Positions 16,519 through 24,435 of a DNA stretch of 64,000 nt are shown piece after piece (position 1 is the stretch's first letter; each line of letters opens with the position of its first letter). Both the position numbers and the translations under genes were made by a program. The stretch spans positions 124,001-188,000 of the forward strand of contig MAAR01000017.1 of assembly GCA_002162765.1 (NCBI GenBank). Direction: 5' to 3'. Under the pieces are notes generated by a model that was not told the DNA's origin, searched no databases, and saw only the letters and a program-made list of their open reading frames with translations. This DNA is from Flavobacteriales bacterium 34_180_T64. Lineage in GTDB: Bacteria; Bacteroidota; Bacteroidia; Flavobacteriales; Flavobacteriaceae.

Positions 16519-17583
16519 TTAACTGACATTAGGTTGTTCTGCTTTTTTATTGAAATACTTTTTTTTCAACCAGAAAGAAACACGTACTAATAGAATTAAA
16601 GCTGGCACTTCCACTAGCGGACCAATAACTCCAGCAAACGCCTGCCCTGAATTGAGTCCGAAAACTGCAATAGAAACTGCAATTGCCAATTCAAAGTTAT
16701 TTCCTGCTGCTGTAAACGCAACTGAAGCTGTTTTATCATACTCCGCTCCCATGGCTTTCGTAAAGAAAAACCCGATAATAAACATTAATGCAAAGTACAC
16801 TAGCAATGGCACTGCAATAATTAAAACGTCCATTGGGATTTCTACAATCAACTCGCCTTTAAGTGAGAACATTATAACGATGGTGAACAATAAAGCGATT
16901 AAGGTTAAAGGCGATATTTTTGGTATAAACGTATTTTCATACCAGTCTTTGCCTTTCCGTTTCACCAATAGCCATCGGCTCAAAATTCCTAAGAGAAATG
17001 GAATTCCTAAATAAATGGCAACACTTTCAGCAATGAGCTCAATAGATATATCTACTATCGCACCTTCAAAACCAAAGTAAGGCGGTAAAATTGTTATAAA
17101 AATCCAAGCGTAAAAACTATAAGCAAACACTTGAAAAATAGAATTTAAAGCGACCAGTCCCGCGCCATATTCGCTGCTTCCTTCTGCAAGATCATTCCAT
17201 ACTAATACCATTGCAATACAACGCGCCAAACCAATTAAAATCAGTCCAACCATATATTCAGGATAATCACGTAAAAACAGAATGGCCAACACAAACATCA
17301 ACACTGGACCAATGACCCAATTTAGAATAAGTGATATGGATAGAATTTTAGTATCGCGAAACACTTTTGGCAATAGGGCGTAATTCACTTTCGCTAAAGG
17401 AGGATACATCATTAAGATTAAACCAATAGCGATTGGAACATTTGTAGTTCCCTGATTGAATGAATTTATGATTTCTGGAAATGATGGTGCAAAATATCCA
17501 ATGCCAACACCTATAGCCATTGCTGTGAAAATCCATAAGGTTAAGTTTTTATCTAAAACATTTAATTTTTTACTTGATGCCAT
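16519..17583 (-). CDS. Arsenite efflux transporter, Acr3 family
   Basis: A 354-residue, ten-segment transporter of the BASS/Acr3 group. The conserved Cys lies in [16 protein letters not shown] (about residue 121), and [15 protein letters not shown] (about 292) is the typical helix-break region. Acr3 proteins pump arsenite out by proton antiport. No arsR or arsC is adjacent: the neighbours are an unknown membrane protein and a GNAT gene. Specificity for arsenite is inferred from the family. Confidence 0.9.
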   Translation of the reverse strand: MASSKKLNVLDKNLTLWIFTAMAIGVGIGYFAPSFPEIINSFNQGTTNVPIAIGLILMMYPPLAKVNYALLPKVFRDTKILSISLILNWVIGPVLMFVLAILFLRDYPEYMVGLILIGLARCIAMVLVWNDLAEGSSEYGAGLVALNSIFQVFAYSFYAWIFITILPPYFGFEGAIVDISIELIAESVAIYLGIPFLLGILSRWLLVKRKGKDWYENTFIPKISPLTLIALLFTIVIMFSLKGELIVEIPMDVLIIAVPLLVYFALMFIIGFFFTKAMGAEYDKTASVAFTAAGNNFELAIAVSIAVFGLNSGQAFAGVIGPLVEVPALILLVRVSFWLKKKYFNKKAEQPNVS

Positions 17584-17629
17584 TGATTCGGATTAGTTAC
17601 AAAATTCATTGTATAAAATTCGGTGCAAT

Positions 17630-18079
17630 TTACATAATTCTTTCAAAGCATATCTTACGAATATTATGATTTGTATCATATTGTTTCACTTCAAAAAATC
17701 CTAACTTTTTATAGAGCTTACAAGCAGGAGCATTTGCTAATCCTGTTTCTACTGTGAATACTTTAGAGTTATAGGTTTTAAAGACGAATTCAATGAGTTT
17801 TGCCGCAATGCCTAGTCTGAAAAACTTGGGATCTACAACGAGACTTTGAATGTGCGTAGCTTTAGATTCATGATTTATTTCTACGACTGCCGCCAGTTCA
17901 TCTTCAATAAAAAATCCATAGAACACAGTTTCAGAGTTCACATAGGCTTCAAGGGGCCGCTTTAAAGGAGGAAAATCTGTAGCATTTAACAGTTTAGCCT
18001 CCACAGCATAGGACACTTGAAATACAGAACGTATGGACTTTGCTATATCAGTATTACTGTGATTTAGTTTCTTTATCAT
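17630..18079 (-). CDS. GNAT family N-acetyltransferase
   Basis: A 149-residue acetyltransferase. IQSLVVDPKFFRLGIAAKLIEFV is the acetyl-CoA binding motif A (R/Q-x-x-G-x-A form), followed by TGLANAPACKLYKKLGFFEVK. I chose the start MIKKLNHSN at 18079, 34 bases after the preceding small gene; an ATG at 18133 would overlap that gene by 20 bases and adds a Lys-rich tail. It lies upstream of the Acr3 gene on the same strand. Acetyltransferases of the ArsN type accompany arsenic genes, but this link is only positional. Confidence 0.8.
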   Translation of the reverse strand: MIKKLNHSNTDIAKSIRSVFQVSYAVEAKLLNATDFPPLKRPLEAYVNSETVFYGFFIEDELAAVVEINHESKATHIQSLVVDPKFFRLGIAAKLIEFVFKTYNSKVFTVETGLANAPACKLYKKLGFFEVKQYDTNHNIRKICFERIM

Positions 18080-18113
18080 TTTAAACGAAGTGAGTTTGTA
18101 AATATCGGGCTTC

Positions 18114-18293
18114 TTAATTTTCTTCTTTGTCATTGTTTTTAAGATCCATAAGTTTCCCGATGGCCACGCCAAATACTAATCCTAAGGCAATCCACAAGCC
18201 TATATTATCTTGAGCAACACCAATGGCTGTTCCAATAGCTATTCCCATGGCGACTCCTACACCTTGTTTGCTTTTATTCTTCTTAGTACCCAT
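18114..18293 (-). CDS. Small glycine-rich membrane protein, 59 residues
   Basis: An ATG-to-TAA frame of 59 residues that shorter-length filters would miss. It has a Lys-rich head (MGTKKNKSKQG), then a glycine-zipper-like stretch (GVAMGIAIGTAIGVA) and a second hydrophobic stretch (LWIALGLVFGVAIGK), then a charged tail. It starts ten bases after the serine hydrolase stop, so it is probably co-transcribed with that gene and with the GNAT gene that follows. The small-residue spacing suggests helix packing in the membrane. The function is unknown. Confidence 0.75.
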   Translation of the reverse strand: MGTKKNKSKQGVGVAMGIAIGTAIGVAQDNIGLWIALGLVFGVAIGKLMDLKNNDKEEN

Positions 18294-18303
18294 TTTTTAA
18301 GAG

Positions 18304-20316
18304 TTAATTCATTTTTTTAAAATATAGATTTCTTACTCGTCCGTTTGAGACCTTACATCCAAAAATAGATTGATCTGCATCTCTAAGGAATTCAATCTGA
18401 CCTAAAGATCTTCTATCCGCTGAAAACACATCGATCTTTACCGGATTAATATTAAAGTCACTGTACTTACTATGACTTCCTATAAGTTTTCCATCAACCA
18501 AATTAAAATTATAGGTTGTTGCTAATTCTTCACTATAAAATGCGCCTGTAAATTCTGATAAATCAACTGCAGATTTATCAAAATCCTTAACTCTTGGTGC
18601 TGGTCTAATTTGACCACCTTGATGTAATTTAAGTGACTCAATAGCATCGCCATTATTAGGGATAAACTCAAGTATAGCATCAACATTTCCAACTTTAAAA
18701 TCTGTAATACTCATTGGTATTAATTCAATTGCGCCTTGTCCGGTAGCTTGAGCCGTTAATTTACCATCACTTTCGGTAATGGTAATGATAAATCCTGGCT
18801 GGAGTTCAAAGTCTCCAACATAGGAGTCTAATGAGCTTTGGTTCACAACAATTTGTTCAGAATTAGACGTTTCTTTTTTGGACTCAGGTTCCGGTTTAAT
18901 CTCAACTTTAATCTGATTTTTTAGATAAATATCTATAACTTTATGCGCCATTCGTCCAGAATTAAATTCGGCAGCATTACTAAAAACCACCACGGCAGTT
19001 TTCTGATCTTCAAATCGTGTTAAATAGCTTCTATAACCCGCATCAGCACCACCATGTTGAATTTCATTCAGGCCCTTATACGTTCCAGTAAATTGTCCGA
19101 GAGCAGGTCCAATGGTCTTACCATTATTAAGAATTGTTTGCGTATTCATGGTATTGATGATTTCAGCAGTTCCTACTTTTAGATTACTAAAATTAAGTGC
19201 CCATAGGCTTAAATCTTCAACGGTTGTAAATAAGCTTGTCGCACCTACATTAGCATAATTCAATACACTTTTTTTAAAGCCTCCACTATCCGAATAATAC
19301 GAGTAGGCTCTATTTTTTACTAACTTTTCATGATCATCATAAAACAAGGTATTGCTCATATTTAAAGGTTCAAATATATTGGCTTGTGTAAACTCGGCAA
19401 AGGACTGTTCTGAAACTCGAGCCACCACTTCTGCCAATAAAGTAAATCCTGTATTGCAATACAGAAATTCTTCTCCAGGATTAAAATTTAATTCCTTTTG
19501 TCTGCTTACTAATTTTAAGATATGATCTTTCGTAATTACATCATCCATGCGCCAACCTGCCATGGTTAATAGATTCCATTGATCTCTTAATCCACTGGTA
19601 TGTGATGCCAAGTGACCTAAAGTGATGGTTGTACCAAAGTCTGGTACTTCAGGAATATATTTTCTAATGTCGTCATCTATATTAAGCTTGCCATCTTGTT
19701 GCAGTAGTAATATGGAAAATACTGTAAACTGTTTTGACACAGAAGCAATATGAAACACTGTGGACGTACTATTAGGAATATCATATTCTAGATTCGCCAT
19801 GCCATATCCTTTTTTGTATACAATAGCACCATTTTGAACTACAGCAACTGCTGCTCCTGGTGAATCCTTTGTATCCCATGCGGCAAATGCTTGATCTACC
19901 TGATCAGATGGTGAAACAGCTTTCGGCTCCAACATACTTAAATTAATGTCATAATTTCCTTTGGGTTCCTCTTCATCAAAAGGATAGACTTCAACTTTAT
20001 AGACGCCTTTTTCAATCGACATAAATGTCACTATCTCTGGACCTTGCTTTCCATTAGGACTATCAAATTCTTCCATTTCTTCACCATGACTATCATAAAT
20101 CATCACTTTTAGATCTACACCTTTTTGCATAACTCTGAGCAAAACAAACTGGTCGGCTTTTAAATCTAGAGTATATTGATGTGTTTCTCCTTGAGACATT
20201 TGAGCGGATAAGGGTTTGTCCTTTTCTAGACTTCCTTTATTAATTTGGGCTTGTAAACTTCCCAATAGACAAACAAGGAAGAATAGACATGATAGGTTTC
20301 GTTTTAAATGATACAT
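18304..20316 (-). CDS. Secreted beta-lactamase-fold serine hydrolase with N-terminal beta domain
   Basis: A 670-residue exported protein. Signal peptide to about residue 23. Residues 30-130 form a PPC-like beta domain (GETHQYTLDLKADQFVLLRV). The class C beta-lactamase/S12 domain spans about 140-450, with SxxK in ASVSKQFT (about residue 193), YxN in YCNTG (about 289) and HGG in QHGGADAGY. A C-terminal DUF3471-like beta domain follows, ending in LHQGGQIRP. Probably a periplasmic esterase or peptidase on D-amino acid substrates; the substrate is not known. The gene at 27034-28755 has the same core and C-terminal domain. Confidence 0.85.
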   Translation of the reverse strand: MYHLKRNLSCLFFLVCLLGSLQAQINKGSLEKDKPLSAQMSQGETHQYTLDLKADQFVLLRVMQKGVDLKVMIYDSHGEEMEEFDSPNGKQGPEIVTFMSIEKGVYKVEVYPFDEEEPKGNYDINLSMLEPKAVSPSDQVDQAFAAWDTKDSPGAAVAVVQNGAIVYKKGYGMANLEYDIPNSTSTVFHIASVSKQFTVFSILLLQQDGKLNIDDDIRKYIPEVPDFGTTITLGHLASHTSGLRDQWNLLTMAGWRMDDVITKDHILKLVSRQKELNFNPGEEFLYCNTGFTLLAEVVARVSEQSFAEFTQANIFEPLNMSNTLFYDDHEKLVKNRAYSYYSDSGGFKKSVLNYANVGATSLFTTVEDLSLWALNFSNLKVGTAEIINTMNTQTILNNGKTIGPALGQFTGTYKGLNEIQHGGADAGYRSYLTRFEDQKTAVVVFSNAAEFNSGRMAHKVIDIYLKNQIKVEIKPEPESKKETSNSEQIVVNQSSLDSYVGDFELQPGFIITITESDGKLTAQATGQGAIELIPMSITDFKVGNVDAILEFIPNNGDAIESLKLHQGGQIRPAPRVKDFDKSAVDLSEFTGAFYSEELATTYNFNLVDGKLIGSHSKYSDFNINPVKIDVFSADRRSLGQIEFLRDADQSIFGCKVSNGRVRNLYFKKMN

Positions 20317-20357
20317 ATGATGGTTGAATTTAAAAAATTAAGAATTCTATACGTGCT

Positions 20358-20365
20358 CTAAGGTA
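20358..20365 (-). promoter_or_regulatory. TACCTTAG promoter-like motif
   Basis: Minus-strand TACCTTAG, 41 bases upstream of the serine hydrolase ATG. The same variant of the -7 element recurs in this window. Confidence 0.28.
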
Positions 20366-20409
20366 CTAATAATTTAGACTCAACGGACTACACACGTTAG
20401 TCAAGATTG

Positions 20410-20958
20410 CTATTTTATTCTTTGATACATTTGTATTTTATCTATGTACTGCTGATCCTGTTTAAAGAAATTTTTAATTATTCCACACTTTTTAAAGCCT
20501 GTTTTTTTATAGAGGTTATATCCCAATTCATTTGAAGTATATACATCAAGCCAAACGATTTCAATTTTCGAATTATGTTTTGCCCAATCTATTACACTTT
20601 CAATTAATAGTTTTCCAAGACCTTGATTTCTCCATTTTTCACCTATTCCCATTCCAAGCATTCCGGTATGAAACATTTTAGATCTTTGACTTCCAGTCAA
20701 ATCAATATTACCAATTAATATGTTGTTGAATTCAGCAACTAGCAAAATACTGTTTTCACTTTTATAATAATCTTCAATGAGATTAGCTTCCTTTTTTACA
20801 TCTATCGGATATTCCTCTAAAGTCAGAGGTAAAGTAGATGTGTTTTTTATATAAGCTCTTTTTAAATCAAGCAAATCTTGGGCGTCTTCAATTTGAGGAA
20901 CCCTAATATTAATTTGACTTCCAGATTTTAGGATATGAGAATTTGTTTTGAATTTCAT
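20410..20958 (-). CDS. GNAT family N-acetyltransferase
   Basis: A 182-residue acetyltransferase of the RimJ/RimL-like group. The acetyl-CoA motif is LGMGIGEKWRNQGLGKLLIESVIDWA (about 100-125), followed by WLDVYTSNELGYNLYKKTGFKKCG. The substrate is unknown. It is a monocistronic gene between two serine hydrolase loci, with a TATCTTAG motif about 46 bases upstream. Confidence 0.85.
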   Translation of the reverse strand: MKFKTNSHILKSGSQINIRVPQIEDAQDLLDLKRAYIKNTSTLPLTLEEYPIDVKKEANLIEDYYKSENSILLVAEFNNILIGNIDLTGSQRSKMFHTGMLGMGIGEKWRNQGLGKLLIESVIDWAKHNSKIEIVWLDVYTSNELGYNLYKKTGFKKCGIIKNFFKQDQQYIDKIQMYQRIK

Positions 20959-21004
20959 TTTTAATGAACTATAATATGATCACCTATGGTTTGATGCATG
21001 GGCT

Positions 21005-21012
21005 CTAAGATA
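21005..21012 (-). promoter_or_regulatory. TATCTTAG promoter-like motif
   Basis: Minus-strand TATCTTAG, 46 bases upstream of the GNAT gene ATG; another copy of the recurring variant. Confidence 0.28.
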
Positions 21013-21062
21013 AAGAAAATCAAACGCAATTAATTATACAGGTTATTGGATTATTTTTTCGT

Positions 21063-21449
21063 TCAGGACTCTTCTATGGATAGAACCCTTTTCAAGCACT
21101 CAGAATGGTCGTCTAAGAACTCTTCAATTTCTTCTATGAATTCTTGGCTAATTTGTTGACGATTTACTGTGAGGTGAATAACAGTTGATTCCGGATCTGG
21201 CGGAAAACCTGTGGTAACAGTCCAACACAGCGCATTAGGACACTCTAACAATGCAAAGCGAATTCCTCCATTGATTTCATTACGACTTAATGTGAATTCT
21301 CCCCAAATCCCTCCTATATCAGCCACCTCCTCACTTGGAGTCTTCAAATTAAAGATCTCGTTGCTTAGCTTATCTAGGCTATTTAGTCTAAGATATTTCT
21401 GTAAATACTCTTCTGTAGTATTTAGGTTTATGCCCCTGAAAAATTCCAT
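21063..21449 (-). CDS. Uncharacterised 128-residue protein
   Basis: A soluble protein that I do not recognise. It has an acidic C-terminus (SQEFIEEIEEFLDDHSECLKRVLS) and a beta-rich core (GGIWGEFTLSRNEINGGIRFALLECPNALCWTVTTGF) with a Cys at each end of LLECPNALC. There is no signal peptide. It lies 48 bases after the secreted 161-residue gene and may be its second cistron. Confidence 0.6.
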   Translation of the reverse strand: MEFFRGINLNTTEEYLQKYLRLNSLDKLSNEIFNLKTPSEEVADIGGIWGEFTLSRNEINGGIRFALLECPNALCWTVTTGFPPDPESTVIHLTVNRQQISQEFIEEIEEFLDDHSECLKRVLSIEES

Positions 21450-21497
21450 TAGTTATAAAATTATGAGCGATGAGTTATACAATTATTAAGCAATGTT

Positions 21498-21983
21498 TTA
21501 TCTTATGGTGAGCGATTGACAAATGGTTTTAACAGAAATGTTAATGTTCACTCTTTTAACATCATTCTTTTTCTCACTTTTTTGTTTTGTTTGATAGACG
21601 GCTGAATAGTCTTCATCAAAATTTAGATATAAATCAATTTTTGTCTTTTTCTCCTCTTCCTTTAAATGTTTAACGAATTCAGAAAATAGCTTGTTCTTTA
21701 CTTCTGAATCTCCAATACTGGAAGGCACTTTAATAAAAAAGTATAGAGTATGATAAATCCTGTCTTTTCTTCGTAGACAGTTATAAGCACTTTGTTCTAC
21801 TAAGTTGAATTTAGTATCGTCGCTATACATTGTGATAAAAAATTGAGCGATTCCATAATTTGAATAATCTATTCTTGAATATTCAATGGTTTGGTCTTGA
21901 AATGTAAAACTTTTGAGGTCTCGTTTTTGCCCAAATGAGTATATAGAAATACTTAAAAATAAAATGAGGAGTCTAGATTTCAT
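21498..21983 (-). CDS. Uncharacterised exported protein
   Basis: A 161-residue protein with a clear signal peptide (MKSRLLILFLSISIYSFGQ). The mature part is polar and Lys-rich, with a short beta-like core (IAQFFITMYSDDTKFNL). I recognise no family. A consensus -7 element lies 25 bases upstream. It is probably periplasmic. Confidence 0.6.
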   Translation of the reverse strand: MKSRLLILFLSISIYSFGQKRDLKSFTFQDQTIEYSRIDYSNYGIAQFFITMYSDDTKFNLVEQSAYNCLRRKDRIYHTLYFFIKVPSSIGDSEVKNKLFSEFVKHLKEEEKKTKIDLYLNFDEDYSAVYQTKQKSEKKNDVKRVNINISVKTICQSLTIR

Positions 21984-22008
21984 ATGTGTTATTTAAGATG
22001 TTCGTATT

Positions 22009-22016
22009 CAAATTTA
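22009..22016 (-). promoter_or_regulatory. -7 promoter element of exported-protein gene
   Basis: Minus-strand TAAATTTG, an exact TAnnTTTG match, 25 bases upstream of the ATG at 21983. Confidence 0.4.
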
Positions 22017-22062
22017 GTTTTATTCTCTTTCTTATTTCATGACATACATCACGTTTTGCTAG

Positions 22063-24432
22063 TTACTTACTAGGTAATATCATATTCAATTTTTCAATGA
22101 TGGTATCATTTTCCAAACGTTTTTCTAAAGAGCGTACTGCCGCTTCAGACAAATAACGTCCTAAAGGGATAATGGGTTTCATAAGGCCATTGGCATCGTC
22201 TTCAGTACTAAAAGACAACACTGCTTTACGTTCTTCGATATCTGTACGTTTGGATTCAATGTAGCTTACATTTGTAAATGTTTTTTCCATTTCTGTAGGA
22301 TGGGCAAAAGTGGCATTCCAAATCATACCTGCTGGTGCCGTTAATTGACTGCTGTAATTTAAAATCCCATCGACATCCCAAGCTTTGGCGTAATTTTTAA
22401 TAACCAAGTGCTTTATTTCATATTTACCTTTTAAAGTGTCTCGCTCTGCTAGAGCCTTTTCTAAAGCAACCGTTAGACGTCGCGTTACCGTACCTCCTAC
22501 ATTATCATAATATCCAGCATCTCCAAACTGCCCCAATTTTTTTATTCGGGCAGCTGGGCTTATATAAGGGAATCTGGCGTTGAGTGACATCGCCGTTGAA
22601 CGTTTAATCATACGGTTTTTAAAAGGGTATTTCGCCAACAGATCCATAAATACACCCATGTTATGAGAATCTCTATCTATAGCTACTGGACTAATGACCG
22701 CTCGTTTGCCAGATTGTAAGTGCGTAGTATTTGTAATTAATAATGGTTTTATAATTCCGGATCCTAAATGCGGCATCATCTCCAAGTAAGTTTCTGCCAA
22801 CGGACTTTGATTCGTTTCTGAATATTTAAAGGTTTCTGCGAAAGCCGATTCCCATTGGTTTTCTAAGAGTTTCCCACGATCTTGAAACACACCAATATTG
22901 GTAATGCTCTTAAATAAATCACGTCCCATCAAACTCGCTACAGAAGTCGATAAATAATCTTTTTTATAAATGCAACTCGCACGATATTGTAATTCATCTG
23001 CCTCTGCGGTTTTAAATTTAAAAGGCACTATGCTCGTACCTTCTTGCAATTGATAGGCCTGTGTGTAAAACATATTATTACCTACACCTCCACCTGAGGC
23101 ACCAGTTATAGAGAACAAATAGATTTCAAAATAATCTGGATTGCGTTCGTATAAATAACTCTGTACTAAAAAGGACCACAGTCCAGCACGTGAACCTCCG
23201 CCTTCGGAAGAGACCATAATAATTGGAAACGGATTACTGCTATCGTGCGTCAAGATCTCGGCTTTACGATCGTCTATCCATTCATTAATAAAAACATCCA
23301 GTACTAAGCGTTCACTGGACATAATTGCCGTTTTTTTCCAACTGGCATCGTAATGTGAGAAGTCGGGTTTATTGGCTGTATATACTGCCAATGCTACACT
23401 AATTATAAGTACAATGGGCAATAAAGGAATGTTGTAGCGATGCCCAACTAATTTTATCAGATTTAGGATGGTAAACATGCCAATAACACAAATCATAACG
23501 ATAGATAACGGTGTGATGTACGCCAAACCTTCAGGATTGAACACTAAATAGATGTAAGCAATAAATGCAATGATGGTCAACCCCAATATTAGCTTGGCGC
23601 CTAAGCGACGTTTGAGTTTCAATACAAACATATTATACGACACAGAGATTAAGAGAAATAAAATGGCCAGTAAGAGTAAGGCCGTAAAAAAACGTAGGGT
23701 ATCTTCACGAGAACCACCAGTATTTAAAAGCCCTAGAATTATAATTCCAAAAAAACAGAACAACGCCACAACTATAGGAATGTAATTGGTCCATGGGAAC
23801 TTGTGTAACCACCTAGAACATTTAAGAATTAGAGATTGATTCAATAAAAGAAATAGCAGAAAAATACAAATGCCCAGCCCCAATTTTGGTGTGATAAGAA
23901 TGGTTTCATCATAGATTTCGTAAAAGGTATTACTCACTGCAAAAGCGGCAATTAAGATAAGAATAGTTCCTAGGATTTTTGGAAATAGTCTTTTGATATA
24001 CTGGGCTTGAGTTTCATAAAAATCATCGAGTACATCTGTTGTAAGCGTATCATCACGACGCTGCTCCAAATAGCGCTCTTTAGAATCTTTAGGGATTTGA
24101 AAGAGGGATTGGTTTTGTTGTTGCTGTATTGGTGCAGCGTCTTCTGATGGTTTTAGGTCAGATTCCTCGTCTGATGATGGTATTGGCGGATTGAAATAGG
24201 AATCCACTGTACTGATTAAAAATGCTAATACACTAAGGGAGGCAAAAAAGGTGAATACGACGAACCAATCGTTTTGTGCTTGGTTGAGCACTACGATGAG
24301 ATCGTTTATTTGTGGGACTATCCATAAGAGCAGAAATAGGATAAATACAAAAATAATAGACATCTTATGGTTACTCATTTCATTAAGCACATCGATAATC
24401 CAATGATTTATATTGTTGAGTTGTTTTTTCAT
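22063..24432 (-). CDS. Multi-spanning membrane protein with C-terminal patatin-like phospholipase domain
   Basis: A 789-residue protein. Residues 1-350 hold about nine hydrophobic segments; a charged linker with EDAAPIQQQQNQ lies after the second. The patatin domain occupies about 390-700, with the oxyanion-hole motif SSEGGGSRAG (about 407-416), the nucleophile in GASGGG (Ser near 445) and the acid in FGDAGYYDN (Asp near 637). So both residues of the Ser-Asp dyad are present. With an odd number of predicted segments the side of the membrane cannot be fixed. It starts three bases after the stop of the partner gene, so the pair is co-translated. It may hydrolyse membrane lipids. Confidence 0.8.
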   Translation of the reverse strand: MKKQLNNINHWIIDVLNEMSNHKMSIIFVFILFLLLWIVPQINDLIVVLNQAQNDWFVVFTFFASLSVLAFLISTVDSYFNPPIPSSDEESDLKPSEDAAPIQQQQNQSLFQIPKDSKERYLEQRRDDTLTTDVLDDFYETQAQYIKRLFPKILGTILILIAAFAVSNTFYEIYDETILITPKLGLGICIFLLFLLLNQSLILKCSRWLHKFPWTNYIPIVVALFCFFGIIILGLLNTGGSREDTLRFFTALLLLAILFLLISVSYNMFVLKLKRRLGAKLILGLTIIAFIAYIYLVFNPEGLAYITPLSIVMICVIGMFTILNLIKLVGHRYNIPLLPIVLIISVALAVYTANKPDFSHYDASWKKTAIMSSERLVLDVFINEWIDDRKAEILTHDSSNPFPIIMVSSEGGGSRAGLWSFLVQSYLYERNPDYFEIYLFSITGASGGGVGNNMFYTQAYQLQEGTSIVPFKFKTAEADELQYRASCIYKKDYLSTSVASLMGRDLFKSITNIGVFQDRGKLLENQWESAFAETFKYSETNQSPLAETYLEMMPHLGSGIIKPLLITNTTHLQSGKRAVISPVAIDRDSHNMGVFMDLLAKYPFKNRMIKRSTAMSLNARFPYISPAARIKKLGQFGDAGYYDNVGGTVTRRLTVALEKALAERDTLKGKYEIKHLVIKNYAKAWDVDGILNYSSQLTAPAGMIWNATFAHPTEMEKTFTNVSYIESKRTDIEERKAVLSFSTEDDANGLMKPIIPLGRYLSEAAVRSLEKRLENDTIIEKLNMILPSK

Positions 24433-24435
24433 TTG

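Noticed and set aside
17602-17640. GTTAC-containing stretch upstream of the Acr3 gene considered as a fourth operator
   Set aside because: Only one half-site is present, with no GTAAC partner at the right spacing.
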